A stretch of DNA of 64,000 nt from a virus. Below, piece after piece: positions 14,371 to 22,249 of this stretch (the stretch's first letter is position 1; every line of letters begins with the position of its first letter). Made by a program: the position numbers and the translations under genes. The DNA is taken from positions 1 to 64,000 of the IMG/VR virus record IMGVR_UViG_3300036466_000273. One strand, 5' to 3'. The notes below the pieces were generated by a model that was given only the letters and a program-made list of their open reading frames with translations, did no database searches and had not been told where the DNA came from.

Positions 14371-14413
14371 TCCAGAATATCTAGCAATCAAAGAACTTTT
14401 AGGAGCTTTATGA
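14267..14413 (+). CDS. Second half of a two-helix membrane protein, or separate ORF
   Basis: A 48-residue frame starting MMKKDWAQFVIGVTVV, with a membrane helix (about 10-30) and FINPEYLAIKELLGAL. It has no good Shine-Dalgarno site and overlaps the previous ORF by 104 bases out of frame. The ending is the kind expected for the C-terminus of the upstream membrane protein. Confidence 0.5.
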   Translation: MMKKDWAQFVIGVTVVMSIIIFCVLIYPLVTGFINPEYLAIKELLGAL

Positions 14414-14706
14414 TGAACGCTAAAAAAGAACTGTTAAAGGATATTGAGAATATTGACTCTCCGATTATTTGTGCCCTCATAACTTTTGAAGACAGACTAA
14501 TCAAGTTACCAATGTTTTATACCAATGAGCAGTGGGAAAAGTTCCTCGAAGAATTAGACTTTGAGTATGAAGAAGGTTATGGTGGTCAGGAACTTTTTGG
14601 TACTGTATGGTTTCTAAATGGAACTTGGATGGAACGTGGAGAGTACGACGGCTCTGAATGGTGGGAATATAAAACTTGCCCTAAAATTCCTGGAGATTTA
14701 CAATAA
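14413..14706 (+). CDS. Protein of unknown function (97 aa)
   Basis: A 97-residue protein starting MNAKKELLKDIEN with the motif FTNEQWEKFLEEL-like helix near 37-50 and a Trp/Gly-rich second half (GTVWFLNGTWMERGEYDGSEWW). AGGAG (14401-14405) is 7 bases before ATG 14413; ATG 14410 is also possible. Such WFxDGTW-type proteins recur in phages; the role is unknown. Confidence 0.65.
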   Translation: MNAKKELLKDIENIDSPIICALITFEDRLIKLPMFYTNEQWEKFLEELDFEYEEGYGGQELFGTVWFLNGTWMERGEYDGSEWWEYKTCPKIPGDLQ

Positions 14707-14915
14707 TGGCTAATAAAAAGGTATATTGTAACACTTGTACGTATCTTAAGGGTTATGTAAAAGATTGGGATGTGACTTACAAGCATTCCTGCGCAGCTCC
14801 TAGTAATATAAAAATTAGGGATACTTATTATTGCCAAGAAGAGGAGATTATTGCACATCCTAAAGAAATTAATAAGTACAATAACTGTCCTTGGTATAAA
14901 GAGAGAGGTAACTAA
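14706..14915 (+). CDS. Cys-rich zinc-finger-like microprotein, copy 3
   Basis: A 69-residue member of the family at 2676 and 2944: MANKKVYCNTCTYLK at the start, single cysteines near 29 and 43, and NNCPWYKER at the end. It starts at the previous stop (TAATGG overlap). This copy is 12 kb from the other two, so duplication was old or mobile. Confidence 0.7.
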   Translation: MANKKVYCNTCTYLKGYVKDWDVTYKHSCAAPSNIKIRDTYYCQEEEIIAHPKEINKYNNCPWYKERGN

Positions 14916-15625
14916 TGTCTATTTATGTATGTGGAGATATCCATGGAGACCTAGATATAGGACTTCTATCTTTTAGCAACTGGCCTGAAAGCCGAGAACT
15001 AACTGAAAAAGACGTAGTAGTAATTCTGGGAGACTTCGGGCTTATATGGGGTCACCCAGGCACTCGTTGTGCCAAAAAAGACCAATACTGGCTAGATTGG
15101 TTGGGGAAACGCCCATATACAGTTGCATTTGTTGATGGTAATCATGAAAACTTTGATTTGATTAATAAATTACCAACAGTAGTAAAATGGGCTAATGAAG
15201 TAGGAGTTGTAGAAACTTCTGAAAAGCCTATCTACCACCTACGCAGAGGGCGCAAATATACCATAAATGGTAAGTCAGCGCTTGCATTAGGAGGAGCAGA
15301 AAGCCACGACAAAGGTAGGCGGATAGAAGGACTTAGTTGGTGGCCTGCTGAAGTATGGTCTAGTGATGATTGTGAGAGAATAGCTGAACAACTGCCTATA
15401 TCTGTTGATTATGTATTAGCCCACACTTGTCCTCAATATGTAGCAAACCTAATGTTTGAGTTGTACCCTAGAAACTGCTCAGTAGCTTCAGCTATGAATA
15501 ATCTAGTAGATGCTATATCATGCAAAGAGTGGCACTTTGGGCACTGGCATCAGAATAAAGAAATAGATATTGATGGCAAAAAGTATATCTGTCATTATCG
15601 TAGTAAACCTTGGAGATTAGTATGA
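14915..15625 (+). CDS. Metallophosphoesterase (calcineurin-like), second copy
   Basis: A 236-residue enzyme with CGDIHGD (6-12), GDFGLIWG (about 39), GNHENFD (about 75), AHTCPQ (about 169) and FGHWHQN (about 209-215). The layout fits Ser/Thr-phosphatase-like calcineurin enzymes. It is not a close copy of the shorter enzyme at 7872. Overlaps the next tiny membrane gene by 4 bases. Confidence 0.9.
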   Translation: MSIYVCGDIHGDLDIGLLSFSNWPESRELTEKDVVVILGDFGLIWGHPGTRCAKKDQYWLDWLGKRPYTVAFVDGNHENFDLINKLPTVVKWANEVGVVETSEKPIYHLRRGRKYTINGKSALALGGAESHDKGRRIEGLSWWPAEVWSSDDCERIAEQLPISVDYVLAHTCPQYVANLMFELYPRNCSVASAMNNLVDAISCKEWHFGHWHQNKEIDIDGKKYICHYRSKPWRLV

Positions 15626-15732
15626 CTTGGTTAGATTTACTATATTTTCTTTTGGGCTATTTGATAGGGTCTATTCTATATATTCTAGTAATATTAGTAT
15701 TATCTCGGTTATTTAACAAATTATCCAAGTAA
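15622..15732 (+). CDS. Membrane microprotein, copy 1 (36 aa)
   Basis: MTWLDLLYFLLGYLIG then a continuous hydrophobic helix and a short basic tail. The ATGA overlap with the phosphoesterase and the strong resemblance to the next microprotein (DLLYFxLGYLIGxxLY shared) show that it is real. Confidence 0.65.
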   Translation: MTWLDLLYFLLGYLIGSILYILVILVLSRLFNKLSK

Positions 15733-15762
15733 TATTTCTCTTAATTTGGATTGAGGTTTTTT

Positions 15763-15855
15763 ATGTTCGAAGTAGACTTACTATATTTTTTCTTAGGTTA
15801 TCTAATTGGAAACGTTTTGTACCTAATTCTTTGTAATATTTTTGGAAGGAAGTAA
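15763..15855 (+). CDS. Membrane microprotein, copy 2 (30 aa)
   Basis: MFEVDLLYFFLGYLIG and a hydrophobic helix ending in GRK. A tandem duplicate of the 36-residue protein; the shared amino acid block with different codons argues that both are translated. TTGAGG precedes the ATG. Confidence 0.6.
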   Translation: MFEVDLLYFFLGYLIGNVLYLILCNIFGRK

Positions 15856-15858
15856 ACA

Positions 15859-15990
15859 ATGCTTAAAGACTTTGTATTTTATGCTGTGATAGGTTATTAT
15901 AGCGTTATTATAATATATAACTTAGTGGAGTTAATTTATGTTCATTATCAAAACAAACTGGGCGAAGAGAGTCGTAACTCCAGAATTTGA
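15859..15990 (+). CDS. Membrane microprotein, copy 3-like (43 aa)
   Basis: MLKDFVFYAVIGYYSV with a hydrophobic helix (about 5-27) and a polar tail. It overlaps the next gene out of frame by 53 bases. AAGGAAG (15847-15852 region) precedes it. Related in layout to copies 1 and 2 but more diverged. Confidence 0.5.
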   Translation: MLKDFVFYAVIGYYSVIIIYNLVELIYVHYQNKLGEESRNSRI

Positions 15991-16561
15991 CTGGATGCCT
16001 GACAGAGTAGATGACTTTCTTCAGCTTATACTAGATAAGACAATAAATTCTTTTACCCGTATATTTGATAGAAGGAGTTTTATCAAATTTAATAGGTCTG
16101 ACTTTTTATGTATTGATAGTACTTTGTCAGATATTATTTTACCTCTAGTAAAAGAGGTAAAACGAGAAAAACAAGGTGTACCTTGTATAGATAATGAAGA
16201 TGTACCAGAAGAATTACGTACTGAAGAAGATCTATTTAGTAAATGTAACCATTCAGATAAAGAAATGGAAATACTAGTGGCTAGGTGGGATTATATTTTA
16301 GATGAGATGATATTTGCTTTTGAGAAATTGAAAGAAGCTAATTGGGAAGCCGAATTTCATTCAGGTCATATAGATTTCAAATTTACTCCGGTAGACAAAG
16401 AAGGAAATGAAGTTCCTGAGGAAGGAGCAGAACTTTTCAGGATGGATAGAGGCCCTAATGACACCCATGAACTAGATATTGAAGGTCTCAAAGCTATGGA
16501 TGCACGTATCCAAAATGGAACTATGCTTTTCGGTAAGTACTACAGGGATTTGTGGCTTTAG
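15938..16561 (+). CDS. Conserved phage protein of unknown function (207 aa)
   Basis: A 207-residue protein with WDYILDEMIFAFE near the middle and RIQNGTMLFGKYYRDLW at the end; I have seen these two signatures together in conserved proteins of many large phages, with no known function. GGAG (15926-15929) is 8 bases before the ATG. Last gene before promoter P7. Confidence 0.75.
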   Translation: MFIIKTNWAKRVVTPEFDWMPDRVDDFLQLILDKTINSFTRIFDRRSFIKFNRSDFLCIDSTLSDIILPLVKEVKREKQGVPCIDNEDVPEELRTEEDLFSKCNHSDKEMEILVARWDYILDEMIFAFEKLKEANWEAEFHSGHIDFKFTPVDKEGNEVPEEGAELFRMDRGPNDTHELDIEGLKAMDARIQNGTMLFGKYYRDLWL

Positions 16562-16579
16562 CATAATCTAAAATAGTCC

Positions 16580-16608
16580 TTGACAATTTCCTCAATATTC
16601 GTTATAAT
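16580..16608 (+). promoter_or_regulatory. Sigma70-type promoter P7
   Basis: TTGACA (16580-16585), 17-base spacer, TATAAT (16603-16608). The first eight spacer bases ATTTCCTC (16586-16593) are the exact complement of GAGGAAAT (16629-16636), the Shine-Dalgarno stretch that ends at the start codon. Confidence 0.92.
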
Positions 16609-16636
16609 AGTATTATAAACAATGAGGGGAGGAAAT

Positions 16637-17149
16637 ATGAAAGATAGGATGCACAAGATAGAGGCTCAGAGAATAGCAACAGAGCGCATAGAGCATTTTC
16701 TAGGAGATGAATGGTCTTTTAGTTTTATAACTAAGAAGCGTACACTAGGAATGTGTTGTTTCGATACCAAAACAATATCTCTCTCGCTTAACTATCTAAA
16801 AACAGCCAAGTTTGTAGATGTTGAAGAAACCATAATGCACGAGATAGCGCATGCGCTAGTCGGCCCAGGCCACGGGCATAACCAGCACTGGAAGGCGCAG
16901 ATGCGTGCATTAGGTTATCCTAATGCTAAGGCAACTAGAAGAATTGAACACACTAGCATTGATTCTTATATCGAATCCGGTGCTAAGTGGCTTCTAATTG
17001 AACCTAATGGTAAAATTGTTAGAGAATGGTATCGCAAACCCGCTGATAAAACCTTTGTAACTATTAAAAACAAATATATCCCTGGGAGAAAAGAAGAAAC
17101 TATAGGTAAGCTGAAAATAGTCCGAATTGAGGAGTATGGCAATGTGTAA
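16637..17149 (+). CDS. SprT-like zinc metalloprotease
   Basis: A 170-residue protein with HEIAH (68-72) and a downstream His-rich stretch (GPGHGHNQHW), the gluzincin-type site of the SprT/Spartan family. Spartan enzymes cut DNA-protein crosslinks in eukaryotes; the role in phages is not known. GGGGAGG lies 5 bases before ATG 16637; ATG 16622 is in frame but overlaps the Shine-Dalgarno. It lacks the zinc-ribbon half seen in longer SprT proteins. First gene after P7. Confidence 0.85.
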   Translation: MKDRMHKIEAQRIATERIEHFLGDEWSFSFITKKRTLGMCCFDTKTISLSLNYLKTAKFVDVEETIMHEIAHALVGPGHGHNQHWKAQMRALGYPNAKATRRIEHTSIDSYIESGAKWLLIEPNGKIVREWYRKPADKTFVTIKNKYIPGRKEETIGKLKIVRIEEYGNV

Positions 17150-17384
17150 GATTGAGGAATCTCTGACTAGGAATCTATGTGTATTCCACCAAGATGAGCT
17201 GTTTGGTAGAAATATTGAAATAACTGCCAATGATTGGAGTAATGGTGAAGCAGTAGACCTCGAAATCAGTATTGTAGAAAAAGACCAAAACGTTTCGTTT
17301 AGTAAGCGAACTGTTTATCTAGAACTTACATATTCCGAGTTGGAAATCCTAGGCAAAGTAATCAATAAGCTTAATGAGGAGTAA
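17142..17384 (+). CDS. Small protein of unknown function (80 aa)
   Basis: An 80-residue alpha/beta protein starting MCKIEESLTRN; strands near 30-60 (VDLEISIVEK, RTVYLELTYSE). AGGAG (17130-17134) is 7 bases before ATG 17142. Overlaps the protease gene by 8 bases. Confidence 0.6.
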   Translation: MCKIEESLTRNLCVFHQDELFGRNIEITANDWSNGEAVDLEISIVEKDQNVSFSKRTVYLELTYSELEILGKVINKLNEE

Positions 17385-17386
17385 AA

Positions 17387-17689
17387 ATGCCAAAAATTGA
17401 ATTTTATACTATTGACGAGTACAAAACAAAACGCTCCTTTACTAGTATTGACCTTCCTCAAATAGAAATCGATTATATATTCAGTGGAGCAGCTAAACCA
17501 ATACAACAATATGTTGCATTTTTAAATGCTTACGAGCCAGAGATTGTTTACTTTGAAGAGGATGACCCAATTTGCGGTATGAAAGAATTTGGTAAGTATA
17601 ATATTTATGAAAAAGCTAAGATAGACTTTCTAAAGTGGGTTAATGACCAAGATAGTTTAATCTATGTGCGAGAGGCAGAAAATGGCTAA
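17387..17689 (+). CDS. Protein of unknown function (100 aa)
   Basis: A 100-residue protein starting MPKIEFYTIDEYK, mixed alpha/beta, with a short CGMKEFG segment. GAGGAG upstream. Overlaps the next gene by 8 bases. No family recognised. Confidence 0.6.
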   Translation: MPKIEFYTIDEYKTKRSFTSIDLPQIEIDYIFSGAAKPIQQYVAFLNAYEPEIVYFEEDDPICGMKEFGKYNIYEKAKIDFLKWVNDQDSLIYVREAENG

Positions 17690-17900
17690 ATTTGCAGAAA
17701 TTGGAACCAAGACTCTATACCTAGTCAAAGCAGAAACTTTCAAAGAGTGGCTTACCCTTCTTAAATATCGTTGGGATGGAAAAATTATCGGCTCACTGCT
17801 AGTACGCTTTGATAACGGTAAGTTTTATAAAATGAATGTTGTATCTCCTAAAGACATGAGGGAGTTCAAAAAAGTTTACGCATTTAAGTATCAAAAATGA
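17682..17900 (+). CDS. Small protein of unknown function (72 aa)
   Basis: A 72-residue basic protein starting MAKFAEIGTKTLYLVK, with the frame overlapping both neighbours. Reading from 17664 is possible but ATG 17682 fits the operon spacing. No motif recognised. Confidence 0.6.
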   Translation: MAKFAEIGTKTLYLVKAETFKEWLTLLKYRWDGKIIGSLLVRFDNGKFYKMNVVSPKDMREFKKVYAFKYQK

Positions 17901-18418
17901 AATGGTTGATTTGTATTTTATTGTTGCTCCCCTGCAATTCTTTAGCATTAGAGGATTCGCAGAGGGAGCTTATTGTGTATGCACATAGCTACGCCTCTGA
18001 ATATGGATGGGGCGAAACCGTAGCCTCAATACTTTATCAAGAGAGTAAAGCAGGATTTTCTGGATATAGAAAATACGGAGTAGTAGTTGGGGACAGAAGT
18101 AAGAGTGGGGGTTATAAGTCTCTAGGAGTTATGCAAATCCAGCTAGAAACTGCAAAAGATATACTAAGGTGGTTTCCTCATCTGTGCCCAGAACCTATCT
18201 CAGACACGGAACTTAGTTACAGACTTCTAGCTGATGATAAGTTTAGTATTAGACTTGGAACTTGGTATTTTATAAAGTTATACGAAGTAAAAGGTTCTTG
18301 GAGAGAGGCAATATTAGCTTATAATATTGGGCCATCTGGAACTTTAGATATCAATGATTATGTTAGTAAAGTATTAAAATGGAGAAAATGGCTACTAAAG
18401 GAGGTAATAAATGATTAA
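17897..18418 (+). CDS. Secreted lytic transglycosylase (SLT-like)
   Basis: A 173-residue protein with a signal peptide (MKWLICILLLLPCNSLAL) and the SLT signature: catalytic Glu49 in YQESKAG, then SLGVMQIQLETA, and AYNIGP near 140. These enzymes cut peptidoglycan glycan strands with a 1,6-anhydro product. Export by its own signal suggests periplasmic action during infection or lysis. It sits among small early-type genes rather than with the holin. ATGA overlap with the previous gene. Confidence 0.85.
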   Translation: MKWLICILLLLPCNSLALEDSQRELIVYAHSYASEYGWGETVASILYQESKAGFSGYRKYGVVVGDRSKSGGYKSLGVMQIQLETAKDILRWFPHLCPEPISDTELSYRLLADDKFSIRLGTWYFIKLYEVKGSWREAILAYNIGPSGTLDINDYVSKVLKWRKWLLKEVIND

Positions 18419-18614
18419 ATCGTCCTGCATCTGTGGTGCAAGTTTAGAGTTAGATTTAGAAGGAAGAGACAAAGAATGTGAATTATACCAAGAATGGCTT
18501 GAGGTGCATAAAAGATGTACTGAATTATATCAGCAGGAAAAATTCTTTGCTATTTCACTAGCTGTAAATAAAAATAACCCTAAGTCTAAGCCTAGGGGTT
18601 CTAGGCTAAATTAA
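18411..18614 (+). CDS. Small Cys-containing protein (67 aa)
   Basis: A 67-residue protein starting MIKSSCICGASLELDLEG; the CxC and two later cysteines could bind zinc. The middle is helical (ECELYQEWLEVHKRC), similar to small phage proteins that begin with a half zinc ribbon. Overlaps the transglycosylase gene by 8 bases; AAGGAGG upstream. Confidence 0.6.
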   Translation: MIKSSCICGASLELDLEGRDKECELYQEWLEVHKRCTELYQQEKFFAISLAVNKNNPKSKPRGSRLN

Positions 18615-18623
18615 AGGAGTAAT

Positions 18624-18839
18624 ATGTGCTCAGATATTGAACTCTTATTCATAGACTTAATAAACCCTAGTAAAACTAAGTTTGTTAGAAAGGATTTAGA
18701 TATAGCAGAGTTTTTAGAAGACCATTATTTTGGTAACCATTACGCCTCTATTCCTTTTAATGAGTATATCGTAGAATATACTAAGCTTCTAATGATAGAT
18801 GAGGATAATAATGTTAAAGAAGTTAGTTACATCGTTTAA
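18624..18839 (+). CDS. Small acidic protein (71 aa)
   Basis: A 71-residue protein starting MCSDIELLFIDLINPSK. AAGGAG is 5-6 bases before the ATG. Its end overlaps the next gene by 29 bases. Unknown function. Confidence 0.55.
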   Translation: MCSDIELLFIDLINPSKTKFVRKDLDIAEFLEDHYFGNHYASIPFNEYIVEYTKLLMIDEDNNVKEVSYIV

Positions 18840-19002
18840 GAAGCCAAAAAGTCCTCCTACAGGAAACCTAAAAGATGTAGATATTTATTGCCCTTTTTGT
18901 GGGTTTACTGTGAAGAGAATTGTTCAAGAACAGTTAAGGCTTCCTATTGAATGCCCTAAATGTGGAAAATATACTGTTCAAGAGTTTAAGGAGAAAGTAT
19001 GA
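18811..19002 (+). CDS. Zinc-ribbon small protein
   Basis: A 63-residue protein with CPFCGFTV near 25-32 and CPKCGKYTV near 48-56: a complete C2C2 zinc ribbon. GAGG (18800-18803) precedes ATG 18811. It overlaps the endolysin gene by 4 bases. Confidence 0.7.
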   Translation: MLKKLVTSFKKPKSPPTGNLKDVDIYCPFCGFTVKRIVQEQLRLPIECPKCGKYTVQEFKEKV

Positions 19003-19595
19003 CTAGACAATTTGATCTTATATTTGAAAAAATTATGAAACATGAGGGTTTTTATTCTAACCATGCTAATGATAGGGGAGGACAGACTTATCGAGGAATA
19101 GCTAGGAAGTTTCATCCGGATTGGGAGGGGTGGACTATTATAGACAAGATTATGGACGAAAATGGTAACTTTTCAGAGGCATCCCTACCACTTTCCACAA
19201 CTATCGACCTCGATACTAAGGTTAGAGAATTTTATAAACAAAACTACTACGACGACTTTTGTGGTGATTCTCTCCCGTTCGCTGTAGCTCAGGAGATGTT
19301 TGATATTTCCATAAATATGGGTCTGCGCCGAGCAGTACTTTTTCTACAGAACTCTATTAACGCGCTCAATAGGTCGGGTGTGCAACCTGATTTAGTTGCA
19401 GACGGAATTTTTGGAAATAAAACCTTAGCTGGAGTAAATGAATTTCTAGATAAGGGCAATTATATGTGGCTAGTAAAATTGCTTAATATAATGCAGGGGT
19501 ATCAATATGCAGAAATAGCCATGAATAATGCAGACCAAAGAGTTTTTCTACGTGGTTGGCTAAAACGAGTGGAGATTAATACAGATGATTTCTAA
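18999..19595 (+). CDS. Endolysin, GH108 N-acetylmuramidase type
   Basis: A 198-residue enzyme matching the glycoside hydrolase 108 family: catalytic Glu16 in KHEGFYSNHANDRGGQT and a C-terminal peptidoglycan-binding half (about 100-195) with VAQEMFDISINMG and DGIFGNKT. No signal peptide, so release needs a holin or similar. It lies 35 kb from the holin gene and next to the signal-bearing transglycosylase. AAGGAG upstream. Confidence 0.88.
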   Translation: MTRQFDLIFEKIMKHEGFYSNHANDRGGQTYRGIARKFHPDWEGWTIIDKIMDENGNFSEASLPLSTTIDLDTKVREFYKQNYYDDFCGDSLPFAVAQEMFDISINMGLRRAVLFLQNSINALNRSGVQPDLVADGIFGNKTLAGVNEFLDKGNYMWLVKLLNIMQGYQYAEIAMNNADQRVFLRGWLKRVEINTDDF

Positions 19596-19836
19596 GCTTA
19601 TACAGAAGTTCAAAAGCTATACGACTGATTCTATTAATAAAGAATTAGCTACTGATTATGAGTTTGTTGAGAAATGGTTGTGGGTTCTACGAGATAAAAA
19701 TACGGCAAGAGAATATCGATCTAAGTTCTATTACCGAGATTTGGAAGATTTGGAGCAACATGGTATTGAGCTCATTGATGTAGTATATAAACTACCAGAA
19801 ACAAGAATAATTGTATCTGCTAGTAAACGGGTATAG
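19585..19836 (+). CDS. Small basic protein (83 aa)
   Basis: An 83-residue protein starting MISKLIQKFKSYTTDS. It overlaps the endolysin gene by 11 bases. Helical N-terminus, then WVLRDKNTAREYRSKFYYRDLEDLE. No family recognised. Confidence 0.55.
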   Translation: MISKLIQKFKSYTTDSINKELATDYEFVEKWLWVLRDKNTAREYRSKFYYRDLEDLEQHGIELIDVVYKLPETRIIVSASKRV

Positions 19837-19845
19837 GAGGTAAAA

Positions 19846-20073
19846 ATGGAAATTATAGGCACTAGATGCCCAACTTGTAAAAGTACAGATGTTATAGAAG
19901 TATCAGATATTCAATCCTATCAATTTCATGAGGAGATTAAAAAGTGTGCTTCATGTGACACACTATTTGCAGTAACTAGAGAAGTATCAATCCTAATCCA
20001 AGATAGCGCAGAAGGGTCATTCCTCGACCACTCTAGCGCAACTACGGACGGGAGCAGTGATTTATATTCATGA
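19846..20073 (+). CDS. Zinc-ribbon small protein (75 aa)
   Basis: A 75-residue protein with CPTCKSTDVIE (8-18) and CASCDTLF near 36-43, a C2C2 ribbon, and a disordered Ser/Asp-rich tail. GGAGG precedes the ATG. Confidence 0.68.
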   Translation: MEIIGTRCPTCKSTDVIEVSDIQSYQFHEEIKKCASCDTLFAVTREVSILIQDSAEGSFLDHSSATTDGSSDLYS

Positions 20074-20468
20074 AATCTTTCATTAAATCAACTATAGAAC
20101 AACATTTTTCTTTACATAGACTAAATATAGCTTGGTATATAGCAGCTGTCACCAACAGTGCTATGGCGATATTAGGTATATATAGCAATCTTGCCTTATA
20201 CTATTCTATAGTAACTATGAGTAGTATTTTAGTACTAAACTTATTTAGTCTTATTTACACTAAGAGAAAGGGATTGAAAATATTTTATTTTCCTTCGTCC
20301 TTTACCACAGCAGTACTGCTTTATATCCCTTTTGTTTTATTAGGTGCATTCTCAAATGTATATGTTTTGTCTCTGTCTATAACAGCTAGTTTAGTTTATA
20401 TTATAGAAAGACTATACATAGAAAAGACACTAGTAGTATATGAAAAGCAAATCCCTGGATACAACTAG
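20070..20468 (+). CDS. Multi-pass membrane protein
   Basis: A 132-residue protein with about four hydrophobic helices (roughly 16-38, 42-62, 70-92, 96-115). No signature. A 4-base overlap couples it to the previous gene. A role in superinfection exclusion or envelope change would be a guess. Confidence 0.7.
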   Translation: MKSFIKSTIEQHFSLHRLNIAWYIAAVTNSAMAILGIYSNLALYYSIVTMSSILVLNLFSLIYTKRKGLKIFYFPSSFTTAVLLYIPFVLLGAFSNVYVLSLSITASLVYIIERLYIEKTLVVYEKQIPGYN

Positions 20469-20477
20469 GAGGTTATA

Positions 20478-20693
20478 ATGGACAAATGCCTAATTTGTGG
20501 GAATAAGAAACTTTTAACACAGCCTAAGCCCCAAACTCTAAAGTATAAAGGATTCTCTCATCCAATATACTACAAAATTCTAGTATGTATGAACTGCTAT
20601 GGTGAAGTAGTGCCTCGTAAAGCTATAGAATATTATAAGTATGAGCTAGACAACTTCAGAGCTGAGATTGACTCAATAAAAAATTATTCTTGA
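20478..20693 (+). CDS. Zinc-binding small protein (71 aa)
   Basis: A 71-residue protein: CLICGNKK (4-11), CMNCYGEVVPRKA (37-49), then a helix. This resembles the N-terminal zinc part of MqsA/YgiT-type proteins, but is too short to claim that. AGGAGG upstream. Its stop is just before promoter P8. Confidence 0.65.
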   Translation: MDKCLICGNKKLLTQPKPQTLKYKGFSHPIYYKILVCMNCYGEVVPRKAIEYYKYELDNFRAEIDSIKNYS

Positions 20694-20718
20694 CAATTTA
20701 CTCGAATTTTAGTATAAT
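20690..20718 (+). promoter_or_regulatory. Sigma70-type promoter P8
   Basis: TTGACA (20690-20695), 17-base spacer, TATAAT (20713-20718). The -35 overlaps the stop codon of the previous gene. Complementarity between spacer and leader is weak here. Confidence 0.9.
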
Positions 20719-20742
20719 GTACTATAAATAATTGGAGAATTT

Positions 20743-21258
20743 ATGAATATTTTTTACACAAATCACAATCCTCAGTTCTGTGCTAGAGAACATTGCACAG
20801 TGCATACTAGAAAAATGATAATTGAGTATGCACAAATGCTCTCTACAGCCCATAGAGTATGTGATGGAGATGAGTTTGCTGATGAAGATAGTTTATATAA
20901 GCGTACACATGAAAACCATCCATGTACTAAGTGGGTAAGAGCAAACTCAGGTAATTATAGGTGGTTGTATGCTTGCCTTAAAGAATTATGTAAAATCTAC
21001 TGGAAAAGTTCCGGTAATAAGCATGCCACCCATAGATTACTGGAATATCTACAGTATTGCCCTGTGTATATACCAAATTACTTATGTACTTGGGAGCCAC
21101 CCCCACAAGCAATGCCAGATGAATTTAAGCATAAAGATATTAGAGAGGCTTATAAACAATACATCAATTCTAAGTACTTAGATTGGCTGAGTAGAGAAAA
21201 GCCTATTAAAGTTGATTGGTACTTTGAAAAACCAGAATGGGCTGAGTATGGGGGATAG
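20743..21258 (+). CDS. Conserved phage protein of unknown function (171 aa)
   Basis: A 171-residue protein of a type I know from many phages: N-terminal MNIFYTNHNP, a helix with KMIIEYAQMLSTAHRV, then THENHPCTKWVRANSGNYRWL and AMPDEFKHKD. Conserved His, Cys and Trp residues suggest an enzyme or metal site, but no function is established to my knowledge. First gene behind promoter P8. Confidence 0.75.
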   Translation: MNIFYTNHNPQFCAREHCTVHTRKMIIEYAQMLSTAHRVCDGDEFADEDSLYKRTHENHPCTKWVRANSGNYRWLYACLKELCKIYWKSSGNKHATHRLLEYLQYCPVYIPNYLCTWEPPPQAMPDEFKHKDIREAYKQYINSKYLDWLSREKPIKVDWYFEKPEWAEYGG

Positions 21259-21260
21259 CT

Positions 21261-21485
21261 GTGCGAATAGAGCGTGAAAATAGATACGTAGTACTAAAAC
21301 TAAAGGATATAAATAACTGCTTTTCTAGTACAGAATGGGAAATTTTAAGAGCACTTTGTGAAAAAGTAGACTATTACAGAGAGTGCGTTGATAAAGAGAA
21401 ATTAGAGTGTTTAGTTATTGAAAGTGACTGGCCTGAGTATGAAACAGCCTGGCTATCTATAGTGAACAGGATGAGGAACTCATAG
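21261..21485 (+). CDS. Small protein of unknown function (74 aa)
   Basis: A 74-residue acidic protein beginning at GTG (MRIERENRYVVLKLKD), with GGGGGA 7 bases before it. Ends by overlapping the next GTG start. No family recognised. Confidence 0.55.
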   Translation: MRIERENRYVVLKLKDINNCFSSTEWEILRALCEKVDYYRECVDKEKLECLVIESDWPEYETAWLSIVNRMRNS

Positions 21486-21769
21486 TGCAGAAACTATTAA
21501 ATACTTTAAAAGATAAATTCCCTGAAATAGAAATGATTGAAGAAAAAAGAGAGTTCATATACTCTAGTTGGATTCTTGACTTCAAAAATGGTAATTCAAT
21601 GATTATTATGAAACAGCCACCACCATACATAGGAGACGGGGAACTCTATACTATTGCAACCTATAACTCTGAGGAGGAATATGACGATTCGTTGACTTAT
21701 CAAGGGGAAGAGGCTTACCTAACAGATAAATGTATTATTAAAAGTGTAGACTTTATAAGGAGTTTATAA
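21485..21769 (+). CDS. Protein of unknown function (94 aa)
   Basis: A 94-residue protein starting at GTG, with a helix followed by a beta-rich part (SSWILDFKNGNSMIIMKQPPP). AGGATGAGG lies upstream. One-base overlaps with both neighbours suggest coupled translation. Confidence 0.55.
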   Translation: MQKLLNTLKDKFPEIEMIEEKREFIYSSWILDFKNGNSMIIMKQPPPYIGDGELYTIATYNSEEEYDDSLTYQGEEAYLTDKCIIKSVDFIRSL

Positions 21770-22227
21770 TGGATATTAAAAAAATGGCTCAAGCTATTGA
21801 GCAAGCAAATGAAGCAGGGCTGATACCTTTCATAACTAAATTCTATGAAGAAGGCGAAGATTATTCAGTTGAGTCACTGGAAGAGTATCTCCAACAAAAT
21901 ATACATTTTGGGAAAGCCTCCGCAGCAATAGAGAGTGTAGCACAAGATCTCTACTATGAGAAAAGTAATAATGCTACCAAAAGCTTGGTAATGGACTCTG
22001 GTATTGCTATTACAATAGATATCGAAGAGTATCTGCTAGTAGCGCTATACTCAAAGTCTGAAGATGACCCGGGATATTTTGCTAAGCTAGAAGTAGTGTT
22101 TGATAAGGAGGAGTCTATTCAAACATTTGTGGATGCTATGTATGATATGGATACTGCAATTATGGCTCTTATGGAGTCAATAGGTTTTGATAACCTAGGT
22201 TATATCCAGCTTAGAATGGAGAAATAA
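21769..22227 (+). CDS. Protein of unknown function (152 aa)
   Basis: A 152-residue acidic protein, mixed alpha/beta (IAITIDIEEYLLVALYSKSE in the middle). AAGGAG precedes the ATG. No recognised motif or membrane segment. Confidence 0.6.
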   Translation: MDIKKMAQAIEQANEAGLIPFITKFYEEGEDYSVESLEEYLQQNIHFGKASAAIESVAQDLYYEKSNNATKSLVMDSGIAITIDIEEYLLVALYSKSEDDPGYFAKLEVVFDKEESIQTFVDAMYDMDTAIMALMESIGFDNLGYIQLRMEK

Positions 22228-22249
22228 AGTATATACTAAGGAGGTACGT

